Below the pieces are notes generated by a model. The model did not search any database, had not been told where the DNA came from, and worked only from the letters and a program-made list of their open reading frames with translations. A stretch of 64,000 bases of DNA. It comes from Virgibacillus phasianinus (GTDB taxonomy: Bacteria; Bacillota; Bacilli; Bacillales; Amphibacillaceae). Where the stretch lies: contig NZ_CP022315.1 of the NCBI RefSeq assembly GCF_002216775.1, positions 2,604,001 through 2,668,000 of the forward strand, written 5' to 3'. Each line of letters begins with the position of its first letter. Positions within the stretch are counted from its first letter, which is position 1. Positions 32,652 through 42,299 of this stretch are shown piece after piece. The translations under genes were made by a program, and so were the position numbers.

Positions 32652-33716
32652 ATGAAACAAGAAACATTGAACTTATTTAAAACGCTTACTGAACTTCAAG
32701 GAGCGCCTGGAAATGAACATTTGGTACGGAAGTTTATGAGGGGTGAACTTGAAAAGTATTCGGATGAAATTATCCAGGACAACCTTGGTGGTGTATTTGG
32801 TGTGAAAAATGGATCCGGTCCAAAGGTAATGGTTGCTGGCCACATGGATGAAGTCGGATTTATGATTACACAGATAACTGACAATGGAATGCTTCGGTTC
32901 CAGACGTTGGGTGGCTGGTGGAATCAGGTTATGCTCGCTCAACGTGTTCAGATCATGACCGATAACGGGCCAGTAATCGGTGTTATTGGGTCCATCCCGC
33001 CACATAATTTAACACCGGAACAACGCAAGAAGCCGATGGAAACGAAAAATATGTTGATCGACATTGGTGCTGATGATAAAGAAGATGCTACGAAAATTGG
33101 GATTAAACCTGGTCAGGCCGCTGTGCCAATCTGTCCGTTCACACCGATGGCAAATGATAACAAGATTCTTGCGAAGGCATGGGATAACCGCTATGGTTGC
33201 GGTTTAGCAGTCGAACTTTTAAAAGAACTACAGGATGAAACAGTACCTAACCAATTGTATTCTGGTGCCACAGTTCAGGAAGAAGTTGGACTTCGTGGAT
33301 CCCAGGTTGCAGCAAATATGATTCAACCAGATATTTTTTATGCGCTTGATGCTTCTCCAGCAAATGATATGTCCGGTGATAAAAAAGAATTTGGCCAATT
33401 GGGCAATGGTGCATTACTGCGCATTTTTGACCGGTCAATGATTACACATCAAGGGATTAAAGATTTCATCTTAGATACTGCTGAATCAAATGACATTCCA
33501 TATCAGTATTTTATTTCACAGGGAGGAACAGACGCTGGACGTGTACACCTTTCTGGCAATGGGGTTCCATCTGCAGTTATTGGTATTTGTTCACGTTATA
33601 TCCATACCTCTGCATCAATGATTCATGTGGATGACTATGCAGCTGCCAAAGAATTATTAATAAAGTTAGTCAAAACAACAGATAATAATACAGTTGAACA
33701 AATTCGTAAAAGGTAG
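32652..33716 (+). CDS. ytoP: M42-family aminopeptidase YtoP (deblocking/glutamyl type)
   Basis: 354 aa. Binuclear zinc peptidase: [10 protein letters not shown] (about 63-72) holds the first His/Asp, [11 protein letters not shown] (about 176-186) the bridging Asp, and [10 protein letters not shown] (about 208-217) the catalytic Glu pair. [17 protein letters not shown] and RYIHT give the later ligands. Acts in the cytosol on short peptides. Start ATG 32652 with a GGGGG site. Confidence 0.93.
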   Translation: MKQETLNLFKTLTELQGAPGNEHLVRKFMRGELEKYSDEIIQDNLGGVFGVKNGSGPKVMVAGHMDEVGFMITQITDNGMLRFQTLGGWWNQVMLAQRVQIMTDNGPVIGVIGSIPPHNLTPEQRKKPMETKNMLIDIGADDKEDATKIGIKPGQAAVPICPFTPMANDNKILAKAWDNRYGCGLAVELLKELQDETVPNQLYSGATVQEEVGLRGSQVAANMIQPDIFYALDASPANDMSGDKKEFGQLGNGALLRIFDRSMITHQGIKDFILDTAESNDIPYQYFISQGGTDAGRVHLSGNGVPSAVIGICSRYIHTSASMIHVDDYAAAKELLIKLVKTTDNNTVEQIRKR

Positions 33717-33752
33717 TTTATTATTGGGCTATTTTTAAAGAGGATGATTGAT

Positions 33753-34280
33753 ATGAAGATAATAATTGGCTCCATGAACCAAACGAAAGTTGAAGCAGTC
33801 AAAGAAGTGTTTCCATCCGATCAAGTAATGAGCTATTCTGCTGAGTCATCGGTTTCTGCGCAGCCTTTCTCTGATGAAGAAACAAGAATAGGTGCTATTA
33901 ATCGCGCTAAGGATTGTGTGTCGATGAATCAGGATGCAATGGGAATTGGTCTTGAAGGCGGTGTCATGGACATTAATGGACAGTTATTTCTTTGTAACTG
34001 GGGAGCACTGGTGGACTTGAAAAAAAACGTACATACCGCTAGCGGTGCACGTATTTTATTACCAAAGGAAATTAGTGAACCATTAAGGGACGGAATTGAG
34101 CTTGGAGACGTGATGGACTGCTTTGCAAAAAAACAAGGAGTTCGTCATAAAGAGGGTGCAATCGGCATCTTTACGAATGATTTGGTTTCTAGGAAAAATA
34201 TGTTTCTACATGTCGTCACATTACTGCGCGGACAATGGGAATATTGGCATGAAAGCAATTTAAAAGGTAATGATGTATGA
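33753..34280 (+). CDS. DUF84 / inosine-xanthosine triphosphatase-like protein (YjjX type)
   Basis: 175 aa from ATG 33753, preferred to ATG 33744, which touches the AAAGAGG site. The N-terminus KIIIGSMNQTKVEAVKEVF is the NTP-binding SxNxxK motif of the family; EGGVMD near residue 68 carries the catalytic acidic residue region. The best-known member hydrolyses ITP and XTP that arise by deamination or oxidation, so a housecleaning role is inferred. It follows ytoP by 36 bp and is probably co-transcribed with it. Confidence 0.82.
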   Translation: MKIIIGSMNQTKVEAVKEVFPSDQVMSYSAESSVSAQPFSDEETRIGAINRAKDCVSMNQDAMGIGLEGGVMDINGQLFLCNWGALVDLKKNVHTASGARILLPKEISEPLRDGIELGDVMDCFAKKQGVRHKEGAIGIFTNDLVSRKNMFLHVVTLLRGQWEYWHESNLKGNDV

Positions 34281-34284
34281 TATA

Positions 34285-34318
34285 AAAACGGTCGAGTCTT
34301 TCTGATTCGACCGTTTTT
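34285..34318 (+). terminator. Terminator of the ytoP/DUF84 unit
   Basis: 14-bp stem with one G-U pair (AAAACGGTCGAGTC with GATTCGACCGTTTT), then a T run. Confidence 0.9.
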
Positions 34319-34460
34319 ACTATTTATGAAGGGTTCGCGAACCAAGTTTTCTAATAGCCTTCCTAAAATAAACCTTGCAATAATCTTCCGATGACTTTAT
34401 ACTTTCAGATAACTTTATTAAATTTTATTTCATTGGATTTTTGCCGAATGGATGGTGCAT

Positions 34461-35261
34461 ATGAAGAAAAAACGGATTGTAGTGAAAATTGGCAGTAGCT
34501 CCTTAACAAATGAGAAAGGCGAAATAGATCACACGAGACTGGATGACCATATTCAGGCGCTTGCTACACTCCTCCAAGCAAATCATGAGGTTATTTTAGT
34601 TTCCTCGGGTGCGGTTGCTGCTGGATTCATGAGACTTGGCTATACCTCTATACCAAGTATCATTAAAAGAAAACAGGCTGCTGCAGCTGTCGGTCAAAGT
34701 CTATTAATTCAATCCTATATCGATAAATTTAAAAGCATGGATATTGTTCCTGCACAGTTATTATTAACACGCGATGACTTTTCAAATCCAGAACGATTTA
34801 GTAATGCTTTTTCAACCATTACAGAACTGCTTAAACGGGGGATATTACCAATTATAAATGAAAATGATACCGTCGCGATAAATGAATTAACCTTTGGTGA
34901 TAATGACATGTTATCAGCGCTTATCAGTGGTTTTCTTCATGCTGATCAACTCATTATATTAACAGATATTAATGGACTTTATGCCGAAAATCCAATTGTT
35001 AATCCATTTGCTAAAAGGTATGATTACCTGGAGGAAATTACCGATGATATGATAAACGCTTCAGGTGGTTCGGGTTCTAAATTCGGTACAGGTGGGATGA
35101 AATCAAAGCTTCATGCCGCAAGAAGCGCCATGTCTTATGGTGTACCCATTTTTATCGGAGAAGGAAGCGGTAAAGGGAAGTTATTGGATATAATAAATGG
35201 CGAAGGTGACGGAACGTATATATCTAGCCCGTCCAATGTATATAGTTATGCTGACAAATAA
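34461..35261 (+). CDS. proB: Glutamate 5-kinase without the PUA domain
   Basis: 266 aa, against about 365 aa for usual ProB. The whole amino-acid-kinase domain is present: [14 protein letters not shown] at the N-terminus, SSGAVAAGF (about 53-61), INENDTV (about 135-141), DND (148-150), and [12 protein letters not shown] (about 213-224). It stops where the C-terminal PUA domain would begin. It phosphorylates glutamate at the gamma carboxyl group, the first step of proline synthesis. No proA is next to it and no T-box leader is visible, so it may be a second, stress-type copy. Start ATG 34461, with GGATGG upstream; ATG 34452 is in frame. Confidence 0.9.
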   Translation: MKKKRIVVKIGSSSLTNEKGEIDHTRLDDHIQALATLLQANHEVILVSSGAVAAGFMRLGYTSIPSIIKRKQAAAAVGQSLLIQSYIDKFKSMDIVPAQLLLTRDDFSNPERFSNAFSTITELLKRGILPIINENDTVAINELTFGDNDMLSALISGFLHADQLIILTDINGLYAENPIVNPFAKRYDYLEEITDDMINASGGSGSKFGTGGMKSKLHAARSAMSYGVPIFIGEGSGKGKLLDIINGEGDGTYISSPSNVYSYADK

Positions 35262-35319
35262 TAGGGAGGATGCAATGTTCCGGCATCCCCCTTTATTAAG
35301 TGAAAGGTGAAAAAATATA

Positions 35320-35358
35320 AGGAAAATCTGTCTAGCGCAGGCGCCCAGAGCTTTTCCT
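35320..35358 (-). terminator. Terminator-like hairpin of ytoQ with a family-2 repeat core
   Basis: Outer arms AGGAAAA and TTTTCCT enclose TCTAGCGCAGGCGCCCAGAG, which resembles (reverse strand) the CTGGGCGCTGGAGCTAGAG end of the element at 54777. T-rich on the reverse strand after the hairpin. Confidence 0.55.
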
Positions 35359-35360
35359 AT

Positions 35361-35801
35361 TTATTCATAAATATATGCCAATACGCTGATCGCCTGGTCG
35401 ACAGTTTCTACTGTAACATTTGCTTTATTCGAAAGCTCTTTTAATGGGTGTATTAATGAACTTGGTCTTACGATAATAGTAGGTTTGTTTAGCGCAAGTG
35501 CAGAACTTGCATCCATAGCGGTATTCCATTGTTTATATTTTTCACCAAACAGCGCAATTACCACATCTGATTTTTTCATTAACACTTCTGTTCGGAAATT
35601 ATTGATGCTAGAAGCGGCATCGTCTTTATAAACATTGCCTGGTTGTTCCCCAAATATATCTTCCCCAATGTGATCTGATCGGTCATGGTTTGTTTGTGGA
35701 CCGACAAATGTTAGTGAAAGGTCTTTTTCCTTAGCCTTCTTTTTAACCTCTTCACGCCAATCGTCATGTATTTGCCCTGCAAGATATACTGTTAAATTCA
35801 T
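35361..35801 (-). CDS. ytoQ: YtoQ family protein (nucleoside 2-deoxyribosyltransferase-like fold)
   Basis: 146 aa from ATG 35801, with GGAGGGG 6 nt upstream; a longer TTG frame is discarded. Highly similar to B. subtilis YtoQ (148 aa), including YLAGQIHDDWREEV, VGPQTNHDRSDHIGEDI and FGEKYKQWNTAMDAS. The fold resembles nucleoside 2-deoxyribosyltransferases (YLAG at the start, a central Asp-rich region), but no activity has been assigned that I know of. Single gene, between proB and ytpP. Confidence 0.88.
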   Translation of the reverse strand: MNLTVYLAGQIHDDWREEVKKKAKEKDLSLTFVGPQTNHDRSDHIGEDIFGEQPGNVYKDDAASSINNFRTEVLMKKSDVVIALFGEKYKQWNTAMDASSALALNKPTIIVRPSSLIHPLKELSNKANVTVETVDQAISVLAYIYE

Positions 35802-35957
35802 TCGGATCCCCTCCAACTATTTACTTCTATAAGTCTATATTAATCCTTTACCATTAAAAAACGAAATAGTTTGATTATAAAAAGTGGAAATAGCATGGTT
35901 AATTAATTGAATCAAAGCGAAAACAAAGCTATGATAGTAGCGGAGGTTGATATAGTT

Positions 35958-36275
35958 ATGGAAACTTTAAAAACAGAAGAACAGTTTAATGAATGGATTA
36001 AAGAGAAAAATGTGATTGCTTTATTTTCAGCGGACTGGTGTCCAGATTGCCGCATTATTGAGCCGATTATGCCTGAAATCGAAAGTGAATATCCAGCGTA
36101 TTCATTTGTTATAATTGATCGAGACCAATTTATTGAGATGTGTCAGGATTATGATGTCTTTGGAATTCCCAGCTTTATTGCATTTAAAAATGGGAAGGAA
36201 GCTGGCAGATTTGTAAACAAGGATCGCAAATCCAAAGAGGAAATAACTGAATTTATCGAGGGTTTACCAGCGTGA
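35958..36275 (+). CDS. ytpP: Thioredoxin-like protein YtpP
   Basis: 105 aa from ATG 35958, matching B. subtilis YtpP (107 aa). The active site WCPDC near residues 29-33 (SADWCPDCRIIEP) replaces the usual WCGPC, and the cis-Pro is in GIPSFIAF. This probably reduces or transfers disulfides in the cytosol. The GCGGAGG site is 12 nt upstream, a little long; an in-frame start at 35907 would add an unmatched 17 residues. First gene of ytpP-ytpQ-ytpR. Confidence 0.88.
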   Translation: METLKTEEQFNEWIKEKNVIALFSADWCPDCRIIEPIMPEIESEYPAYSFVIIDRDQFIEMCQDYDVFGIPSFIAFKNGKEAGRFVNKDRKSKEEITEFIEGLPA

Positions 36276-36298
36276 TTGCAGGTTAAGGAGGCAGCACT

Positions 36299-37102
36299 AT
36301 GAAAATGACGAGTTTGAAAATGAAGAAGATACTGGAGGAACGGTTATCGAATTCAGAATATCACACCTCATATAATCGTGATAAAGATGCCTTTCGTGTG
36401 GAATGGAAAGCAACAAAACAGGGTATATCGATAACCATTCCGAATGTAATTGCGAAATATAATGAACGTGGAAATGCAGCAATTGACGAACTGGTGGAGC
36501 ATGTAACAGAGGCACTGCGCATCATGAATGTGGATCACCAATTAACAGGAATGGAAAAAAACATTTATCCCGTTATTCGTGCAACATCCTTTCCCACAGA
36601 AACCAAAGCAGGCAATAAATTAATTTGCCGAGATCATACAGCCGAGACTCGTGTATTTTATGCGCTAGACCTTGGAAAATCGTATCGTTTGATTGATGAA
36701 ACTTTACTAGAAAAGGAAGGTTTTACACAGGAGCGATTGAATGAGATTGCAACATTTAATCTTCGTTCGTTAAAAATAGATATGAAAAAGGATCCTGTAG
36801 CAGGCAATAACTTCTACTTTGTTGCGCACCAGGACGGTTACGATGCAAGTCGTATCTTAAATGAGGCATTCCTGGAAGAAATGAAAGCAAATTGTAAAGG
36901 GGAATTAGCTGTAGCTGTTCCACATCAGGATGTTCTAATATTAGCTGACATTCAAAACAAAACAGGATATGATATATTAGCACAAATGACCATGAAGTTT
37001 TTTGCGGAGGGTAGAATACCTATCACATCATTATCGTTTATTTATGATGATAAGAAATTGGAACCTGTATTTATTCTTGCAAAGAATCGACCAGAAAAAT
37101 AG
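36299..37102 (+). CDS. ytpQ: DUF1444 protein YtpQ
   Basis: 267 aa, soluble. Collinear with B. subtilis YtpQ (269 aa), including YPVIRATSFPTET (about 97-109), DHTAETRVFYALDLGKSYRLID (as separate conserved blocks near 117-138) and LAVAVPHQDVLILADI near 202-217. Function unknown. Start ATG 36299 has AAGGAGG 9 nt upstream. It lies 23 bp after ytpP, and ytpR follows almost directly. Confidence 0.9.
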   Translation: MKMTSLKMKKILEERLSNSEYHTSYNRDKDAFRVEWKATKQGISITIPNVIAKYNERGNAAIDELVEHVTEALRIMNVDHQLTGMEKNIYPVIRATSFPTETKAGNKLICRDHTAETRVFYALDLGKSYRLIDETLLEKEGFTQERLNEIATFNLRSLKIDMKKDPVAGNNFYFVAHQDGYDASRILNEAFLEEMKANCKGELAVAVPHQDVLILADIQNKTGYDILAQMTMKFFAEGRIPITSLSFIYDDKKLEPVFILAKNRPEK

Positions 37103-37120
37103 TTGGAGAGGATGTATGTA

Positions 37121-37723
37121 ATGGATGTCTTTTACAATCCAGTAGGAATCGGGGATGTACTAATTATTCCATTTGAAGATGGAGACAGATATGAGATCAG
37201 TCATGAAAATCACGGGGATATAACGAAAATCATAGATGAAAAAGGAAAGCTACTTGGTTACAATATTTTTCAGGCTTCAAAACATTTCCAACTGGAGAAT
37301 ACTGGTAAATTAACACTTACCGAGGAAATGCACAGTAAGATCAAAAATCTTTTTGAAGAAAACGATCTAAAGGATTCAGTAGACTGGGATTTGAGTCCAA
37401 CCTTTGTAATCGGATTTGTAAAGGAAAAGGTACCACATGAGGATGCAGATAAGCTAAATGTTTGTCAGGTTGATATTGGTGGGGAAACGTTACAAATCGT
37501 TTGTGGTGCGCCGAATGTTGATGAGAATCAAAAGATAGTTGTTGCCAAGGTTGGGGCAGTTATGCCAAGTGGACTTAAGATTCGACCGACAAAATTACGT
37601 GGGGTCCCTTCGAACGGTATGATATGCTCACAAAAAGAACTAGGACTTCCAAATGCACCAGTTGAAAAAGGTATTTACGTATTAGACGACTCTTTTACAA
37701 TCGGAGAAGCGTTTAATTTTTAA
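37121..37723 (+). CDS. ytpR: tRNA-binding (EMAP-like) domain protein YtpR
   Basis: 200 aa from ATG 37121, with GGAGAGG 9 nt upstream. The N-terminal 90 residues are a small domain; the C-terminal half (about 92-195) is a tRNA-binding OB fold like the one in the PheT subunit: ADKLNVCQVDIGGETLQIVC, NVDENQKIVVAKVGAVMPSG and LRGVPSNGMICSQKELGL. B. subtilis YtpR has 201 aa. It may bind tRNA, but its job is not known. Third gene of the ytpPQR unit. Confidence 0.9.
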   Translation: MDVFYNPVGIGDVLIIPFEDGDRYEISHENHGDITKIIDEKGKLLGYNIFQASKHFQLENTGKLTLTEEMHSKIKNLFEENDLKDSVDWDLSPTFVIGFVKEKVPHEDADKLNVCQVDIGGETLQIVCGAPNVDENQKIVVAKVGAVMPSGLKIRPTKLRGVPSNGMICSQKELGLPNAPVEKGIYVLDDSFTIGEAFNF

Positions 37724-37728
37724 CACGA

Positions 37729-37768
37729 GCAACCTAGGTCACATTTTTGCTGACTTGGGTTGTTTTTT
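37729..37768 (+). terminator. Terminator of ytpPQR
   Basis: Stem GCAACCTAGGTCA with TGACTTGGGTTGT (with G-U pairs), then TTTTT. Confidence 0.75.
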
Positions 37769-37807
37769 ATTACAACGGTATCTAAAGATTGTTGATTTTG
37801 ACACAAA

Positions 37808-38485
37808 ACTTATAAACTGCGAAGTAACTAAAATCATGTTTGGCACCCTACTCGAATGTAGGCTAAGGCTACAGAAAAAGGTAAATATAGTACAAATTTG
37901 GGGATCTATCATCGCATCTTGAATATACTGCGCTTTCCGCGGGCGAGTGTCGAGTCTCCTTGCCCTGGCAAGGGGTAGCCGACGTTGCCCGCAAAGGGCG
38001 GTTTTAGTCGGGCCTCATTAACTGCCGTCCTCCGGGGTCTCGCCGATCTCTCACTTCCCGCAGGACAAGGAAAGCTTCCCTGAATAAGCATCGCACGAAG
38101 AAAAAGTGCTTTTCTTTTTCAAGGAGTCTCCGTATATTCAAGATTCTAAGTAAAGGTGAAAAGCTAAATTTTAAAAATCCACCACTTTTTCAGTGCCTTT
38201 CTTATGCTTCCCATGCTCACCTATGCCTATCATCTAAGCAGGGGTCGACTACTACTCGCAGCTACAATTATTGAAGAATGAAGAAATCGATGTTATGGCA
38301 TTATAGATAACACTCAAACCTAGCGAAGGAAAAACACGGAGACTCCTGTGGGAGCAGAAGCCTAGATGAGACCCCGGAGAGCGTAAGCTCGAGGAGGCTC
38401 ATCAGCTGCCCACGGAAAGCGCAGTGTTTTTCCGTAGCGGTCGCTAGGCCACCAAACATGATTTTTAGTTACGCCGCAGTTTTTA
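37808..38485. repeat. Nested inverted-repeat composite element, family 1 (about 680 bp)
   Basis: Outer ends are inverted: 37808-37844 reads as the complement of 38451-38485 (shared CCAAACATGATTTTAGTTAC, then CGCAGTTT.TA). Inside are two further elements in opposite orientation: one at 37916-38144, bounded by a perfect 12-bp inverted repeat (ATCTTGAATATA), and one at 38319-38449, bounded by imperfect CCTAGCG/CGCTAGG arms. Their interiors match each other when one is reversed (ACTGCGCTTTCCG, CTCCGGGGTCTC, GGAGTCTCCGT). No open frame of note. The gap 37769-38647 holds only this structure. Confidence 0.8.
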
Positions 38486-38656
38486 TCAACTGTGGTGGAA
38501 TTGACAACAAACTGTATGAAAGGCTTGAGGGTCAGTTTAACCTTGAGAAGGCAAATAAGGTAAATCAATAATATTCGGGGAAGGGGTTTTACTGCCCGTC
38601 AAACTGCGGTAAAATAGAAATTAGAATGATTTTTATCATAGAAATGAGTGAAAGAT

Positions 38657-40945
38657 ATGTGGGGCCAATGGAAAGAAAAGTTACTGGACCTTTTTTATAC
38701 CGAAGTGGAAATAGAAGATGAAGAAGAGGAAGATGAACCTAAAAAACAGCAACGACCGCTACATAACATGCAGCACAAGGATAAATTAGAAACAAAGGTT
38801 ATGTATCAATATCCAGAGAGGAAAGAATTTCGTTTTCCTGTAATTCCTGATAAGGTTGAACAGAAACAACCAATGGATACACCTGCCTACCAACGTAGAA
38901 AAGAAAATGATTATAGACATGAGCAAAGGGAGAATAAGCCCAATAAGAATCATTATCAATGGGAAAAAAGAGAGCAGCGCGAAAAAAAGGACAACTCTAA
39001 AAAAGTTCCATTTCAACCGACAGAGGTACCATCTCCAATTCACGGTTTTAGACAGCGTGAAAAAGTGAAAAAGGTAGAGGATGTACCAGCTTTTGTTCGG
39101 AAACAACAGGAGGAACCGCAGCAAGACATCACGGCTAGCAACCTGGCAGCAGAGCAATCAGCTGTTACGCAAGAAATTAGTCCGGTAAACAAGGAAGAGA
39201 ATGAAAATGAAAACACTAGATATGACAACAATAGCTGGAAAGAAACCAATTCAATGGAATATGAGAAAAATGAACAGGTACAAGAAAAGCAACTGGTAAA
39301 TGAGCCGGTTAATGAGCATTCTCAACAAGAACGCATTGAACAGGCAAAAGAACCTGCTGAATTAAGAAACAAAAAGAAAGAATTGAAAAATAAGAAACAA
39401 AATCCTATTGCGAATAAGTCAAAGCAGCAAGGTAAGCTGCCGTTTAATGTAATGATGTCCGCCAACGATAAACGAAAGCAGGAAATGCTGGAAAAGATGA
39501 TGCCTGTTAAACCTACCCCTGAACGGGAGAAAGAATCATCATTCGAAATTCCAAATTACTTGTTAAATGACCCAGTACCTAAGAATAATAAAGATCAGAT
39601 TTGGGTCAAGGAACAGCAGGAGCTTCTGGAAAAAACCCTAAAGCATTTCAATGTGCGGGCGAAGGTTGTAAATGCGACTCAGGGACCGGCAGTAACACGA
39701 TTCGAAGTACAGCCTGAGATTGGTGTTAAGGTAAGCAAGGTGAAAAACCTTAGTGACGATTTAAAATTAAACATGGCAGCACGTGATATCCGAATTGAAG
39801 CACCAATTCCGGGGAAAAATACAATTGGTATTGAAATTCCAAACCAAACATCGCAAATGGTTGGGCTGCAGGAAATATTTGAGACATCGGCCTTCACTAA
39901 CAGTAATTCACCGCTATCCGTTGCCTTAGGTCTAGACATTGAAGGAACGCCAATGATTACAAATATCCAAAAAATGCCACATGGTTTGATAGCTGGCGCA
40001 ACTGGATCAGGAAAAAGTGTTTGCATTAACACGGTGTTAATCAGTTTATTGTATAAGGCGAGTCATGAGGATGTTAAATTCTTATTAATTGACCCGAAAA
40101 TGGTTGAATTGGCACCGTTTAATGAAATCCCGCATCTTGTGTCTCCTGTTATTACGGATGTAAAGGCTGCGACAATGGCTTTGAAGTGGGCAGTTGGTGA
40201 AATGGAAGAACGGTATGAAAAGTTCGTTCATGAAGGTGTTCGGGATGTTGAACGATATAATCAAAAAATGAAAAAACAGGGCCGATTCGATGAAAAGATG
40301 CCATTTCTCGTTATCGTCATTGACGAGTTAGCGGACTTGATGATGGCTGCACCGCAAGATGTTGAGGATTCAATCTGTCGGATTGCTCAAAAGGCACGCG
40401 CATGTGGAATGCATCTCTTAGTTGCTACCCAGCGCCCATCAGTAGACGTTATTACTGGGCTTATTAAGGCAAACATACCTACAAGAATCGCATTCAGTGT
40501 TTCTTCACAGGTTGATTCAAGAACCATCATCGACACGAACGGTGCTGAAAAATTATTAGGTAAAGGTGACATGTTATTTGTTGAAAACGGCTCAGGTAAA
40601 AGTGTACGTTTACAAGGGGCGTTTGTTTCGGATGATGAAATCGAACGGGTAACAAGGTATATTAGGTCGATTGCTCCGCCAAACTATTTGTTTGAACAAG
40701 AACAACTACTTGAACAGGTAATGATTGAGGAAGAAGATGAAGATGATTTATTAACTGAAGCAATACAATTTGTTGTAAAACAAAATGGAGCAAGTACTTC
40801 ATTATTGCAGCGGCATTTTAAGATTGGCTATAACCGGGCCGCTAGACTAATGGATACAATGGAAATGAAGGGTATTATTTCTGAACAAAATGGCAGTAAA
40901 CCGAGAGAAGTATTACTTACAACCCAGCAAATTGATGCGAATTGA
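38657..40945 (+). CDS. sftA: FtsK/SpoIIIE-family DNA translocase SftA (YtpS/YtpT)
   Basis: 762 aa from ATG 38657 (GTG 38648 possible; both sites are weak). It is soluble, with no membrane helices, as SftA is. Residues about 20-290 are a charged Glu/Lys/Gln-rich linker, shorter than in B. subtilis (952 aa in all). The motor has Walker A GATGSGKSV near 444-452, Walker B FLVIVIDELADLM near 550-562, and the ATQRPSVDVITG sensor. A C-terminal winged-helix gamma domain (about 690-755; SLLQRHFKIGYNRAARLMDTM) reads KOPS/SRS-type DNA signs. It clears chromosome DNA from the closing septum. Confidence 0.93.
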   Translation: MWGQWKEKLLDLFYTEVEIEDEEEEDEPKKQQRPLHNMQHKDKLETKVMYQYPERKEFRFPVIPDKVEQKQPMDTPAYQRRKENDYRHEQRENKPNKNHYQWEKREQREKKDNSKKVPFQPTEVPSPIHGFRQREKVKKVEDVPAFVRKQQEEPQQDITASNLAAEQSAVTQEISPVNKEENENENTRYDNNSWKETNSMEYEKNEQVQEKQLVNEPVNEHSQQERIEQAKEPAELRNKKKELKNKKQNPIANKSKQQGKLPFNVMMSANDKRKQEMLEKMMPVKPTPEREKESSFEIPNYLLNDPVPKNNKDQIWVKEQQELLEKTLKHFNVRAKVVNATQGPAVTRFEVQPEIGVKVSKVKNLSDDLKLNMAARDIRIEAPIPGKNTIGIEIPNQTSQMVGLQEIFETSAFTNSNSPLSVALGLDIEGTPMITNIQKMPHGLIAGATGSGKSVCINTVLISLLYKASHEDVKFLLIDPKMVELAPFNEIPHLVSPVITDVKAATMALKWAVGEMEERYEKFVHEGVRDVERYNQKMKKQGRFDEKMPFLVIVIDELADLMMAAPQDVEDSICRIAQKARACGMHLLVATQRPSVDVITGLIKANIPTRIAFSVSSQVDSRTIIDTNGAEKLLGKGDMLFVENGSGKSVRLQGAFVSDDEIERVTRYIRSIAPPNYLFEQEQLLEQVMIEEEDEDDLLTEAIQFVVKQNGASTSLLQRHFKIGYNRAARLMDTMEMKGIISEQNGSKPREVLLTTQQIDAN

Positions 40946-41050
40946 TGATAACCAGATCTACAACAATTAAGCTGAAAGTGCTTTTTTGCTTGTAGATTCT
41001 GGGTTTGTTTAATATGATAAGGTATAAATGAAATCATCTTAAGGAGAAAC

Positions 41051-42172
41051 ATGACTATGAAGGAAATTGAACAAAAACTCAATGGCAAAATCAAACGCCT
41101 AACTAATAAAACCTTTAAATTTGATAAACGAATAAGTGAAGGCTGGTTTTCTGCTGTTTATTTTTTAAAAACAAAAGAAATGGTTGAGAAAAAATTGCCA
41201 CATAACCATGTGACTATGCAATTTTTCCAAAAAGAGGATGCCGTACTATGCGGTAGTGATGAAGCGATTGCCTTAATACATACGTTTGCCAAAAACCCGG
41301 AGAAACTGGAAATCCATTCCTTAAAAGATGGCGATAAAATCAGCCCCTATGAAACTGTACTAACCATATCGGGTTCATACCAGGATTTTGGCTTTTTAGA
41401 GGGGATTATTGACGGGATTCTGGCTAGAAGAACATCAGTCGCAACAAATGTATATAATGTCGTAAAAGCAGCGAGAACTTCAGGAAAACAAAAGCCAATT
41501 ATCTTCATGGGTGATCGTGATGATCATTTTACCCAGCAAGCTGGAGATGGCTATGCTGCATTTATTGGTGGCTCAACGGCACAGGCAACACATGCCATGA
41601 ATGAATGGTGGGGAAAGAAAGGCATGGGTACCATGCCGCACGCCATGATTCAAATGTTTCGCGGGGATGTTGTTGCGGCCTCAGAAGCCTATCATGAAAT
41701 GTATCCTGAAGACGAACTAGTTGCATTAGTTGATTATAACAATGATGTCATAACAGATGCATTAAAAGTTGCACGTGTTTTCGGGAAAGAGCTAAAAGGA
41801 GTGCGAGTGGATACATCTCGTACTTTGGTAGATAAGTATTTCCTGAGAAACCATCATTTGATGGGTACTTTCGATCCTAGAGGTGTAAGCCCAGAGCTCA
41901 TTTTTGCATTGCGAAAAGCTTTAGATCAAGAAGGATATCCTCATGTTAATATAGTCGCAAGCGGAGGCTTTACAGAAAAACGAATAGAGTATTTTGAAAA
42001 ACTGGGTGTACCCGTTAATATGTACGGAGTCGGTGGCAGCCTGCTTAAAATAAATATAGGCTTTACCGGTGATAATGTTTTGCTTAACGGTACTCCTGCA
42101 GCTAAAGAAGGTAGAAGATATCGTCCTAATCCAAGGTTAGAGAAAGTAGAATATTGTAAGCAAAGTAGTTAG
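41051..42172 (+). CDS. Nicotinate phosphoribosyltransferase
   Basis: 373 aa, the short form of the family. Converts nicotinate and PRPP (with ATP) to nicotinate mononucleotide, the entry of the NAD salvage path. Conserved segments: RRTSVATNVYNVVKAAR (about 117-133), MGDRDDHFTQQAGDGYAAFIGG, the GVRVDTSRT motif (about 247-255) and VNIVASGGFTEKRIE near 299. AAGGAG 5 nt before ATG 41051. It lies between sftA and murC, each as its own unit. Not the same type as the 490-aa PncB of B. subtilis, so I give no symbol. Confidence 0.9.
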   Translation: MTMKEIEQKLNGKIKRLTNKTFKFDKRISEGWFSAVYFLKTKEMVEKKLPHNHVTMQFFQKEDAVLCGSDEAIALIHTFAKNPEKLEIHSLKDGDKISPYETVLTISGSYQDFGFLEGIIDGILARRTSVATNVYNVVKAARTSGKQKPIIFMGDRDDHFTQQAGDGYAAFIGGSTAQATHAMNEWWGKKGMGTMPHAMIQMFRGDVVAASEAYHEMYPEDELVALVDYNNDVITDALKVARVFGKELKGVRVDTSRTLVDKYFLRNHHLMGTFDPRGVSPELIFALRKALDQEGYPHVNIVASGGFTEKRIEYFEKLGVPVNMYGVGGSLLKINIGFTGDNVLLNGTPAAKEGRRYRPNPRLEKVEYCKQSS

Positions 42173-42299
42173 GTGAAGACCGTTTTGCATTTTAACATAT
42201 TCTATTTTACTACGAGGCATGATTTGCTATAATAATGAAATAGTTAAAGATTTATAAGATAAATGAAGTTCTTATATATTTATTTGGAGGTTCTTTTTT

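Noticed and set aside
37808-38485. CRISPR array
   Set aside because: Repeats here are inverted and few; there is no regular repeat-spacer pattern and no cas gene in the window.
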